A DNA stretch of 64,000 nt from Pedococcus dokdonensis (GTDB lineage Bacteria > Actinomycetota > Actinomycetes > Actinomycetales > Dermatophilaceae), in contig NZ_LT629711.1 of NCBI RefSeq assembly GCF_900104525.1, forward strand, positions 992,001 to 1,056,000, in the 5' to 3' direction. Both the position numbers and the translations under genes were made by a program. Position 1 is the stretch's first letter. Each line of letters starts with the position of its first letter. This document shows, in pieces, positions 44,654-51,855 of this stretch. The notes beneath the pieces are model-generated. The model saw only the letters and a program-made list of their open reading frames with translations, did no database searches and had not been told where the DNA came from.

Positions 44654-45724
44654 CTAATCCTCCAGCCGGCCCTCGAAGAGGCCGCGCACCGCAGCGTCCC
44701 GGCGGATCAGGTCGAGTGCGTATGCCGCGTGGCCCGGGACGTAGCCGTTGCCCACGAGCATGCGCACATCGGCGGCCACACCCTCGGCCCCGAGGGCGGC
44801 CGCGGCGAAGTGGGTGGCCATCGAGAAGAAGATGATGGTGCCGCCCTGGGCGGTCGAGAGGATGGCCGGCTGCTCGCACCCGGGCACGTCCACGCACACG
44901 ACGGTGACGTCGGCGGGACCGCCTGCGGCGGCGACCGCCTCGGAGAGGCCGAGCGGGCTACGGGCGTCGGCGATGACGACCTCGTCGGCCAGACCGGTCC
45001 CGGAGAGCAGGTCGGCCTCGCGCTGGAAGGGCACGACCGCGATGCGCCGCCGTGCGCCGGCGTCGGCTGCGGCGGCGAGCGACAGCGAGCCGGACTTCCC
45101 GGCCCCGCCCAGGACGGCCACGGTCGGCGCGAGCCCGCGCTCGACATACTCGCCGACGACGCGGGCGACCAGCGCCGGGGCGCCGCACACGTCCATGACC
45201 ATCAGGGCCAGGGCGGGGTCGAGGTCGTCAGGGAGCTGGGCCGCGATGGACCGACCGAAGAGGATGGCGTGGCCCTCGGCCGGGACCCGCTCGGAGCGGC
45301 CGTCCCAGCCGGCCAGCTCATCGGTGATGACCAGCGGGGTGAGCGACAGGGACACGAGGGTGGCGACCCGGTCCCCCACGGACAGGCCAAGAGTCGACTC
45401 GGGGCCGACCTCGTCGACCGTGCCGATCAGCATGCCGCCCGACCCGGTCACGGGGTTCTGCATCTTGCCGCGGTCGGCGACGATGTCGAGCACCTCGCGT
45501 CGGACCGCCGCACCGTCCCCGGAGTGCTTCTCGGTGAGCTGGCGGAACGAGGCGGCATCGAGGTTGAGCGTGTCGAGGGAGATCCGCACCTCGTCCGGCC
45601 ACAGCTGCGGCGAGGCGTCCAGCCGCGCCGCTGCCTGCGGCAGGCTCGCTCCGGCTGGTTCGAGCACGCGGTGCAGACCCACCGGCGAGGACGGCGTGGG
45701 CCGACGTTCGTTCGTCGCAGCCAC
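44654..45724 (-). CDS. kdd: L-erythro-3,5-diaminohexanoate dehydrogenase
   Basis: NAD(P)-dependent oxidative deamination of 3,5-diaminohexanoate to 5-amino-3-oxohexanoate, the step after the two aminomutases. The 356-residue product has PDEVRISLDTLNLDAASFRQL near residue 43, GRSERVPAEGHAILFGRSIAA near 145, the nucleotide-binding VAVLGGAGKSGSLSLAAAAD near 205 and DVTVVCVDVPGCEQPAI near 268. Size and the kam context support Kdd. GTG 45724 is preceded by GGGAG at a good distance, unlike ATG 45736. It is divergent from kamA (86 bases), so the two may share regulation. Confidence 0.9.
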   Translation of the reverse strand: MAATNERRPTPSSPVGLHRVLEPAGASLPQAAARLDASPQLWPDEVRISLDTLNLDAASFRQLTEKHSGDGAAVRREVLDIVADRGKMQNPVTGSGGMLIGTVDEVGPESTLGLSVGDRVATLVSLSLTPLVITDELAGWDGRSERVPAEGHAILFGRSIAAQLPDDLDPALALMVMDVCGAPALVARVVGEYVERGLAPTVAVLGGAGKSGSLSLAAAADAGARRRIAVVPFQREADLLSGTGLADEVVIADARSPLGLSEAVAAAGGPADVTVVCVDVPGCEQPAILSTAQGGTIIFFSMATHFAAAALGAEGVAADVRMLVGNGYVPGHAAYALDLIRRDAAVRGLFEGRLED

Positions 45725-45797
45725 AGAATCTCCCATCAACAGCGACACACGCCGCAAGAGTTACGGCCATTGGTCGATTTCATCGGAACCTGTCCCG

Positions 45798-45803
45798 TAT
45801 CCT
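45798..45803 (+). promoter_or_regulatory. Candidate -10 box, leaderless promoter of kamA
   Basis: TATCCT, seven bases before ATG 45811, with no Shine-Dalgarno sequence between. Confidence 0.45.
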
Positions 45804-45810
45804 GCCATGC

Positions 45811-47256
45811 ATGAGCACCGCGATCGAGCAGCCCTACGTCTACCGGCACCGCGAGCTGGTGGAGCCCGACTGGACCCGTTTCCCGGGCTGGCGTGACGTC
45901 ACGGCCGCGGACTGGGCCAGCGCCCAGTGGCAGCGCGCCCACTGCGTCAAGAACCTCAAGCAGCTGCGCGAGCTGATGGGCGACCTGCTCACCGAGGCCT
46001 TCTACGCCGACCTCGAGCGCGACCAGGCCGAGCGGGCCACGATGTCGATGCTCGTGCCTCCGCAGATGATGAACACCATGGTCAGCGAGATGACCTGGGC
46101 CGACGGCACCATGCCGGCTGCCGGGGCGGAGTTCACCCGGGCCTTCTACGCCGACCCCATCCGCCGCTACATGCTCCCGGTCTTCTCCGACCGGCGCACC
46201 GACTGGCCGTCCCACCCGCACGCCACCCGCGACAGCCTGCACGAGCACGACATGTGGGCCGTCGAGGGACTGACCCACCGCTACCCCACCAAGGTGCTGG
46301 CGGAGATGCTGCCGACCTGTCCGCAGTACTGCGGCCACTGCACCCGCATGGACCTCGTCGGCAACTCGACGGCCGTGATCGACAAGCTCAAGCTCACCGG
46401 CAAGCCCGTCGACCGCTATGCCGCGATGCTCGACTACCTGCAGCGCACCCCGCAGGTCCGCGACGTGGTGGTGTCCGGTGGTGACGTCGCGAACATGCCC
46501 TGGAAGAACCTCGAGGGCTTCCTCGACAAGCTCCTCGACGTCGACAACATCCGCGACATCCGGCTCGCCACCAAGGCGCTGATGGGCCTGCCCCAGCACT
46601 GGCTGCAGCCCGACGTCGTCGAGGGCGTGGCCCGCGTCTCCGCGAAGGCCCGCTCCCGCGGCGTCTCGATCGCGATCCACACGCACGTCAACAACGCCCA
46701 GTCCGTGACCCCGCTCGTGGCCGACGCGGCGAAGGCGATGCTCGAGGCCGGGGTCCGCGACGTGCGCAACCAGGGTGTGCTCATGCGCGGCGTCAACGAC
46801 ACGACCGAGCAGCTGCTCGACCTGTGCTTCGCGCTCCAGGACGACGCGATGATCACGCCCTACTACTTCTACATGTGCGACATGATCCCGTTCTCCGAGC
46901 ACTGGCGGCTGTCGCTGGCCGAGGCGCAGCACCTGCAGCACTCGATGATGGGCTACCTGCCCGGGTTCGCGACCCCGCGCATCGTCTGCGACGTGCCGTT
47001 CGTCGGCAAGCGCTGGGTGCACCAGGTCGACAGCTACGACACCGAGCGCGGGATGTCGTTCTGGCGCAAGAACTACCGCACCTCCATCGAGGGTGCGGAC
47101 ACCGACGCACTGTCGCGCGACTACGTCTACTACGACCCGATCTACACGCTGCCCGAGGCAGGTCAGCAGTGGTGGCGCGACGAGGGCGACCACGAGGCCG
47201 CCCACGCGGTTGCCGTCGAGCGCGCGGCCGCGAGCCGCGAGGCTTCGCTGGTCTGA
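45811..47256 (+). CDS. kamA: Lysine 2,3-aminomutase
   Basis: A radical SAM/PLP enzyme that converts L-lysine to L-beta-lysine, the first step of lysine fermentation. The 481-residue product has the [4Fe-4S] motif CPQYCGHC (C-x3-C-x2-C) near residue 170, preceded by GLTHRYPTKVLAEMLPT. DVVVSGGDVANMPWK near 215 and the ring IAIHTHVNNAQSVTPL near 288 follow. The PLP lysine should be in PRIVCDVPFVGKRWV near 400. It is longer than clostridial KamA (416) through extra N- and C-terminal residues. Divergent from kdd; a hairpin follows the gene. Confidence 0.95.
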   Translation: MSTAIEQPYVYRHRELVEPDWTRFPGWRDVTAADWASAQWQRAHCVKNLKQLRELMGDLLTEAFYADLERDQAERATMSMLVPPQMMNTMVSEMTWADGTMPAAGAEFTRAFYADPIRRYMLPVFSDRRTDWPSHPHATRDSLHEHDMWAVEGLTHRYPTKVLAEMLPTCPQYCGHCTRMDLVGNSTAVIDKLKLTGKPVDRYAAMLDYLQRTPQVRDVVVSGGDVANMPWKNLEGFLDKLLDVDNIRDIRLATKALMGLPQHWLQPDVVEGVARVSAKARSRGVSIAIHTHVNNAQSVTPLVADAAKAMLEAGVRDVRNQGVLMRGVNDTTEQLLDLCFALQDDAMITPYYFYMCDMIPFSEHWRLSLAEAQHLQHSMMGYLPGFATPRIVCDVPFVGKRWVHQVDSYDTERGMSFWRKNYRTSIEGADTDALSRDYVYYDPIYTLPEAGQQWWRDEGDHEAAHAVAVERAAASREASLV

Positions 47257-47280
47257 GCTTTCAGGTCTGAGCCGGGGCGA

Positions 47281-47320
47281 GACGGGCGGTGGTTGGGACA
47301 GGGGTCCTCCACCGCCCGTC
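47281..47320 (+). terminator. Terminator hairpin of kamA
   Basis: Perfect 12-base arms GACGGGCGGTGG and CCACCGCCCGTC, 25 bases past the stop. No T-tract. Confidence 0.65.
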
Positions 47321-47391
47321 ATCGGTGTGGCGGTTGCCTGGTGTGACGAGGTCGACGTGAGACGTGCGTATGCCGCGTCGCCGGGTTTCGC

Positions 47392-47397
47392 TAGGTT
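47392..47397 (+). promoter_or_regulatory. Candidate -10 box, leaderless promoter of bioY
   Basis: TAGGTT, six bases before GTG 47404. Confidence 0.4.
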
Positions 47398-47403
47398 GCT
47401 CCC

Positions 47404-48015
47404 GTGACTGCTATCGCCATCCCCCGCAAGCGTGTCCTCGCCGACTACGTCCCCGCCGTCGCCGGTATCCCCGCGTCGGTCGGCGCCCGGGTCCGCGACC
47501 TGGCCCTCGTCGCCGCAGGTGCCGGGTTCATCGGCCTGCTGGCCCAGTGGAGCGTCCCGCTGCCGGGTACGCCTGTCCCCCTGACCCTCGGCACCTTCGC
47601 CGTCCTGCTGACCGGGGCCTCGCTCGGTGGCGTCCGTGCCCTCCTGAGCGTCGGCACCTACCTCGTGGCCGGTGGGCTCGGGGTCAACTGGTTCGCGGGC
47701 CACAGGGAGGGCTGGGGCGGCGCCACGTTCGGCTACATCATCGGCTACGTCGTCGCGGCCACCCTCGTCGGCTGGCTGGCCCAGCGCGGTGGTGACCGCA
47801 CGGTGGCCAAGACCGTGGTCACGATGGTGCTCGGCAACCTGGTCATCTACGCCGTGGGCGTCGCCTGGCTGATGAACGTGACCGGCCTGGACCTGTCGGC
47901 CGGGCTGAAGGCCGGCATGACCCCGTTCCTCATCGGTGACGCCGTCAAGATCGCCGCCGCGGCAGGAGTGCTTCCCGCAGCGTGGGCTCTGGTCAAGCGC
48001 GTCGAGAAGCGCTGA
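47404..48015 (+). CDS. bioY: Biotin transporter BioY
   Basis: The substrate-binding S component of the ECF-type biotin transporter. The 203-residue membrane protein has six TM segments, the first at residues 31-50. LPGTPVPLTLGTFAVLLTGA near residue 53 is the family signature, and GYIIGYVVAATLVGWLAQR near 114 follows. No BioMN genes (ATPase and T component) are next to it, so it either works alone or with shared ECF modules. The downstream ybaK-like gene starts within three bases of the stop. Confidence 0.93.
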   Translation: MTAIAIPRKRVLADYVPAVAGIPASVGARVRDLALVAAGAGFIGLLAQWSVPLPGTPVPLTLGTFAVLLTGASLGGVRALLSVGTYLVAGGLGVNWFAGHREGWGGATFGYIIGYVVAATLVGWLAQRGGDRTVAKTVVTMVLGNLVIYAVGVAWLMNVTGLDLSAGLKAGMTPFLIGDAVKIAAAAGVLPAAWALVKRVEKR

Positions 48016-48017
48016 GC

Positions 48018-48491
48018 TTGGCCGCTGGCACTCCGGCCACGACGGCCCTGACCCGACTCGGGCTGGCCTTCGAGCTGCACCCCTACGACCACGACCCCGC
48101 GGCGGCTTCCTACGGACTGGAGGCCGCCGCGGCCTTGTCCGTGCCGCCGGCGCAGGTCTTCAAGACGCTGCTCGTCGCCGGCGACTCCGGCCTCTGCGTG
48201 GGCGTTGTCCCGGTCGACCGGCAGCTCGACCTGAAGGCCATCGCCGCCGCGCTGGGTCTGAAGAAGGTCGCGATGGCCCAGCCCGCTGAGGCGGAACGCT
48301 CGACCGGCTACGTCGTGGGCGGCATCTCCCCCATCGGCCAGCGCAAGACGCTGCGCACGGTCGTCGACTCCTCGGCCCTCGAGTTCGACCGCGTCTACGT
48401 CTCCGGCGGACGCCGCGGGCTCGACCTCTCGCTGTCCCCCGCCGACCTGCTGACGGCGACCAGGGCTCAGGTGGCGTCGATTGCTCGCTGA
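48018..48491 (+). CDS. ybaK: YbaK/EbsC family aminoacyl-tRNA deacylase
   Basis: A trans-editing enzyme that removes Cys (or a related amino acid) from mischarged tRNA-Pro. The 157-residue product shows FELHPYDHDPAAASYGLEAA near residue 19, PPAQVFKTLLVAGDSGLCVG near 42 with the key lysine (VFKTL), and VVGGISPIGQRKTLRTVVD near 95. TTG 48018 was chosen because the family N-terminus begins there; GTG 47982 would overlap bioY by 34 bases. It is probably co-transcribed with bioY and convergent with the XRE-cupin gene, overlapping it by 25 bases. Confidence 0.88.
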   Translation: MAAGTPATTALTRLGLAFELHPYDHDPAAASYGLEAAAALSVPPAQVFKTLLVAGDSGLCVGVVPVDRQLDLKAIAAALGLKKVAMAQPAEAERSTGYVVGGISPIGQRKTLRTVVDSSALEFDRVYVSGGRRGLDLSLSPADLLTATRAQVASIAR

Positions 48492-49051
48492 GGTCGTGCC
48501 CGCACGTGCATCCGCTCCCCCTGGGGTCCGAAGATGCTGAGCAGCTCGACCGGCTTGTCGTCGGCGCAGCCGAACCAGTGCGGCACTCGGGTGTCGAACT
48601 CGGCGACCTCGCCGGGGCCGAGGACGAGGTCGTGCTCGCCGAGCACCAGGCGCAGCCGCCCACTGAGGACGTAGAGCCACTCGTACCCCTCGTGGGTGCC
48701 GGGGGTGGCCTCGGTGCCCTTGCTCGGTCGGACGACCTGCTTGAACGCGCGCTGCCCGCCGGTGCGGTTGGTCAAGGGGACGATCGTGCCGCCGTAGGCT
48801 TCGATCGGCCTGGCGTGCACTCGGGGGTCGCCGGTGGCCGGAGCGTCGACGAGCTCGTCGAGCGTCACGCCATAGACCCGGGCCAGCGGCAGCAGCAGCT
48901 CGAGGGTGGCCCGGCGGCCGCCCGACTCGAGACGGGACAGCGTGCTCACCGAGAGGCCGGTGTCTTCGGCGACCTGCGCGAGCGTCAGGTCCCGGGCCCC
49001 CCGGATGCTCCGTAGCCGTGATCCGAGGCCGGCGAGCTCGTCGTTTGCCAT
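48467..49051 (-). CDS. XRE-cupin transcriptional regulator
   Basis: A 194-residue regulator. The N-terminal helix-turn-helix (residues 12-66) has LTLAQVAEDTGLSVSTLSRLE. The C-terminal cupin domain (about 100-185) has GTHEGYEWLYVLSGRLRLVL and GPGEVAEFDTRVPHWFG, the two cupin motifs. XRE-cupin proteins sense small molecules or redox state and often control a divergent enzyme gene; here that is the flavoprotein at 49102, 50 bases away. ATG 49051 was chosen as the start that fits the domain; ATG 49072 is possible. Confidence 0.9.
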   Translation of the reverse strand: MANDELAGLGSRLRSIRGARDLTLAQVAEDTGLSVSTLSRLESGGRRATLELLLPLARVYGVTLDELVDAPATGDPRVHARPIEAYGGTIVPLTNRTGGQRAFKQVVRPSKGTEATPGTHEGYEWLYVLSGRLRLVLGEHDLVLGPGEVAEFDTRVPHWFGCADDKPVELLSIFGPQGERMHVRARPQRAIDAT

Positions 49052-49101
49052 TTCCGCAACATACCTTGTCATTTCGCCGCCCGGCTCGGCACCGTGGGTG
49101 C

Positions 49102-50187
49102 ATGGACACCAACCCGACCACAGGCTCGGCCCCCTCCCCTGGCTCCTCGCCCTCCCCTGGCTCCTCGCCCTCCCCTGGCTCCTCGCCCTCCCCTGGCTCG
49201 TCGCCCTCCGCGGCCGTAGCCCACGACCATGACGTCATCGTCGTCGGCGGAGGGGCGGCCGGCCTGGCCGCGGCCACCACCTTGGCCCGCGCCCGCCGTG
49301 ACGTCCTCGTCCTCGACACGGGCGAGCCGCGCAACGCCCCGGCCCACGGCGTGCACGGTTTCCTGAGCCGCGACGGCATCTCGCCGCGCGAGCTGCTCGC
49401 AGTGGGTCGCGACGAGCTGCAGCAGTATGGCGGCCGGTACCGGCTCGTGGGTGCCACCGGTGCCAGACCGGTCGACGGTGGTTTCGAGGTGCAGCTCGAG
49501 GACGGAAGTGCGGTCACCGCGCGGCGGGTCATCGTGACCACCGGGCTGGTCGACGTCCTGCCGGAGGTTCCGGGACTGCGCGAGCACTGGGGCACCGGGG
49601 TCGTGCACTGCCCCTACTGCCACGGCTGGGAGGTCAGGGAGCGACCGCTGGTCGTCATCGCCTCCGGCCCCCTGGCGGCGCACCAGGCCTTGCTGTTCAG
49701 CCAGTGGTCCGACGACCTCACCCTGCTCCTGAACGGTCAGGAGGGGCCGACCGGCGAGGAGGCCGCCCGACTCACCGCGATCGGGGTCGAGGTCGTCGCC
49801 GGCGCGGTGCGCGAGATCCAGTCGTCGGACGGACGGGTCACCGGCGCCGTGGTCGAGTCGGATGGCGGCCCCACCGTGGTGCCGTGCGAGGCGGTCGTCG
49901 TCGGACCTCGGTTCGAGGCGCGGTCGACGGTGCTGGAGTCGCTGGGCGTGCCGACCGTCGACTTCATGATGGGTGAGCTGGCGCTGGGCACCCACGTTCC
50001 CAGCCAGCCCAACACCGGGGCGACCACCGTCGCCGGGGTGTTCGTGGCCGGCAACGTCACGGATCCTCAGCTCCAGGTGATCCACGCCGCGGGCGCGGGC
50101 GTGCGTGTCGCCGCCTGGGTCAACCTTGAGCTGGTCACCGAGGACGCCGACCGAGCCCTCGCCCTGGCTGGCCCGCAGGCGGGCTGA
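49102..50187 (+). CDS. Thioredoxin reductase-like NAD(P)/FAD oxidoreductase
   Basis: A 361-residue two-Rossmann flavoprotein. FAD-binding DVIVVGGGAAGLAAATTLAR is near residue 44, the redox-active CPYCHGWE near 172 and the closing FVAGNVTDPQLQVIHAAGAG near 315. A normal TrxB has CATC; CPYC is typical of the TrxR-like group of actinobacteria. Residues 14-37 are a Ser/Pro/Gly linker made by an 18-base DNA repeat. There is no thioredoxin gene nearby, so the partner is unknown. Likely regulated by the divergent XRE-cupin gene. Confidence 0.9.
   Translation: MDTNPTTGSAPSPGSSPSPGSSPSPGSSPSPGSSPSAAVAHDHDVIVVGGGAAGLAAATTLARARRDVLVLDTGEPRNAPAHGVHGFLSRDGISPRELLAVGRDELQQYGGRYRLVGATGARPVDGGFEVQLEDGSAVTARRVIVTTGLVDVLPEVPGLREHWGTGVVHCPYCHGWEVRERPLVVIASGPLAAHQALLFSQWSDDLTLLLNGQEGPTGEEAARLTAIGVEVVAGAVREIQSSDGRVTGAVVESDGGPTVVPCEAVVVGPRFEARSTVLESLGVPTVDFMMGELALGTHVPSQPNTGATTVAGVFVAGNVTDPQLQVIHAAGAGVRVAAWVNLELVTEDADRALALAGPQAG
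49141..49212 (+). repeat. 18-base tandem repeat, four copies, in the flavoprotein linker
   Basis: GGCTCCTCGCCCTCCCCT repeats exactly at 49141, 49159 and 49177, with a degenerate fourth copy at 49195. It encodes GSSPSP units; copy number is likely to vary between strains. Confidence 0.9.
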
Positions 50188-50190
50188 GCC

Positions 50191-50613
50191 TCACTCCCAG
50201 GGGGTCGACAGCACCACGGTGGTCCGGGTGGCGACGTTCGCCGCGGCCCGGATGCGGGCCAGCAAGGCCTCGAGGTCACCAGGGGTCCGCACCCTGGCCT
50301 TCAGGATGTAGTTCTCTTCCCCCGCCACCGAGTGGCACGCCTCGAGCTCGGTGATGTCCCTGAGCCGGTCAGGGATGTCGTCCGGCGCGGCGGGGTCGAG
50401 CGGTGAGATGGAGATGAACGCCGTGAGGGGCAGGTCCAGCGCCGTGAAGTCCACGATCGCGGCATACCCCTTGAGCACGCCGCGCTCCTCGAGCCGGCGC
50501 ACCCGCTGGTGCACGGCCGAGGTGGACAGGCCCATGGCCTTGCCCAGGTCGGTGTAGCTCATCCGACCGTCGGCACGGAGGAGCTCCACGATGCGTCGGT
50601 CGAGGTCTTCCAC
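50191..50613 (-). CDS. Lrp/AsnC family transcriptional regulator
   Basis: A 140-residue regulator: N-terminal HTH LDRRIVELLRADGRMSYTDL and AMGLSTSAVHQRVRRLEERG, then the C-terminal RAM domain, with LTAFISISPLDPAAPDDIPD near residue 63 and CHSVAGEENYILKARV near 92, where an amino acid would bind. GTG 50613 is favoured over GTG 50619 because TAGGGT lies six bases upstream and the family N-terminus fits. Its targets are not evident; the neighbouring kam genes (3 kb away) are possible targets for an amino-acid sensor. Confidence 0.92.
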   Translation of the reverse strand: MEDLDRRIVELLRADGRMSYTDLGKAMGLSTSAVHQRVRRLEERGVLKGYAAIVDFTALDLPLTAFISISPLDPAAPDDIPDRLRDITELEACHSVAGEENYILKARVRTPGDLEALLARIRAAANVATRTTVVLSTPWE

Positions 50614-50619
50614 GGCCAC

Positions 50620-50625
50620 ACCCTA
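50620..50625 (-). promoter_or_regulatory. Candidate -10 box, leaderless promoter of the Lrp gene
   Basis: TAGGGT on the minus strand, six bases before GTG 50613. Confidence 0.4.
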
Positions 50626-50662
50626 CTGAGGCTCCGGGCCGCTGGGGGCCGTCAGTGGCAGC

Positions 50663-51667
50663 ATGTCGGCCATGACCTCGCCCGACGGCACCGGCCGCCT
50701 CATGCTGCTCGACAGCGCCTCCCTCTACTTCCGCGCCTACTTCGGGGTCCCCGACCAGCGCACCGACGCCTCCCAGCCGCCCACGAACGCCGTCCGCGGC
50801 TTCCTCGACATGATCGCCTCGCTGGTCACCACGCATCAGCCGACCCACTTGGTCGCGTGCTGGGACAACGACTGGCGCCCGCAGTGGCGAGTCGACCTGG
50901 TGCCGAGCTACAAGGCCCACCGGGTGACCGAGGCGCCGCCGGCCGCCGCGGCTGGCGGCGCACCCGACCAGGCACATCCGGCGTCGGACGACACGGTCGC
51001 CGAGGAAGTCCCGGACGACCTGGCCCCCCAGGTGCCGGTCATCGTCGATGCGCTGGCGGCCCTCGGCATCGCGCGGCTCGGCGCGGACGGGTTCGAGGCG
51101 GACGACGTGATCGGCACCCTCGCCACCCGGTGGGGCGGCGAGATGAACGTCGACATCGTGACCGGCGACCGCGACCTCCTGCAGCTCGTCGATGACGCGC
51201 GAGGCGTCCGGGTCCTCTACACCGGGAAGGGTGGGGTGCGGGACCCCGACCTCGCGACCCAGGACTACCTCCGGGAGCGGTATGCCGTGGAGAACGGCGA
51301 CGCCTACCTGGACATGTCGGTCCTGCGCGGCGACACGAGCGACGGCCTGCCCGGCGTGAAGGGCATCGGCGACAAGACGGCTGCGCAGCTCATCGCCGAG
51401 TACGGTTCGCTCGCCGGTCTGCGGGAGGCCGTGGACTCGGGTGCCCCTGCGATCAAGGGTGCTCGGCGGGCCAACCTCGAGGCCGCGTCGGACTACCTCG
51501 ACGTCGCCCCCACGGTCGTCCGCGTGGCCCGCGACGCCCCGGTGCCCGAGGCGGACCTGGCGCTGCCCACGCAGGTGGCCGACCCGGTCCTGATGAGCAA
51601 GGTGGCCAGCGAGTTCGGGGTGACCAGCTCGTTCAACCGGGTGCTCTCCGCCCTCCGCATCGACTAG
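50663..51667 (+). CDS. 5'-3' exonuclease (flap endonuclease family)
   Basis: A stand-alone PolA-type 5' nuclease of 334 residues. Metal-binding acidic motifs are in LMLLDSASLYFRAYFG near residue 15, FEADDVIGTLATR near 144 and DIVTGDRDLLQLVDD near 162. The helix-hairpin-helix GLPGVKGIGDKTAAQLIAEYG near 230 binds DNA. An Ala-rich insertion lies near residues 92-125. Such proteins process Okazaki fragments or repair flaps alongside PolA. A homologue is next to helY in mycobacteria as well. ATG 50663 or 50672 are both possible starts. Confidence 0.92.
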   Translation: MSAMTSPDGTGRLMLLDSASLYFRAYFGVPDQRTDASQPPTNAVRGFLDMIASLVTTHQPTHLVACWDNDWRPQWRVDLVPSYKAHRVTEAPPAAAAGGAPDQAHPASDDTVAEEVPDDLAPQVPVIVDALAALGIARLGADGFEADDVIGTLATRWGGEMNVDIVTGDRDLLQLVDDARGVRVLYTGKGGVRDPDLATQDYLRERYAVENGDAYLDMSVLRGDTSDGLPGVKGIGDKTAAQLIAEYGSLAGLREAVDSGAPAIKGARRANLEAASDYLDVAPTVVRVARDAPVPEADLALPTQVADPVLMSKVASEFGVTSSFNRVLSALRID

Positions 51668-51680
51668 TCACCCCGTCGCC

Positions 51681-51738
51681 ATCTCATGCAAAAGGCGAGT
51701 TAGCGCCGCACCCCGCGGCGCTAACTCGCCTTTTGCAT
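51681..51738. terminator. Bidirectional terminator, full palindromic repeat
   Basis: Perfect 24-base arms at 51686-51709 and 51715-51738 around ACCCC. The outer part is AAAAGGCGAGTTAGCGC on the left and its complement on the right, giving an A-tract on one side and a T-tract on the other, so it can stop transcription of both the exonuclease (+) and helY (-). Confidence 0.85.
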
Positions 51739-51835
51739 GGATCAGCGCCGCACCCCGCGGCGCTAACTCGCCTTTTGCATGGATCAGCGCCGCACCCCGC
51801 GGCGCTAACTCGCCTTTTGCATGGATCAGCGCCGC
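51739..51835. repeat. 42-base tandem repeat of the terminator's right half
   Basis: Identical 42-base units at 51739-51780 and 51781-51822, each beginning GGATCAGCGCCGCACCCC and ending CGCCTTTTGCAT, then a 13-base partial copy. Each unit still folds into an AGCGCCGC/GCGGCGCT hairpin followed by a T-tract in the + direction. Confidence 0.9.
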
Positions 51836-51855
51836 TGGGGTGGGGGGCGCCCGGG

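Noticed and set aside
51739..51835. CRISPR array
   Set aside because: The repeats are contiguous 42-base units without distinct spacers, are self-complementary and follow a terminator; no cas gene is present.
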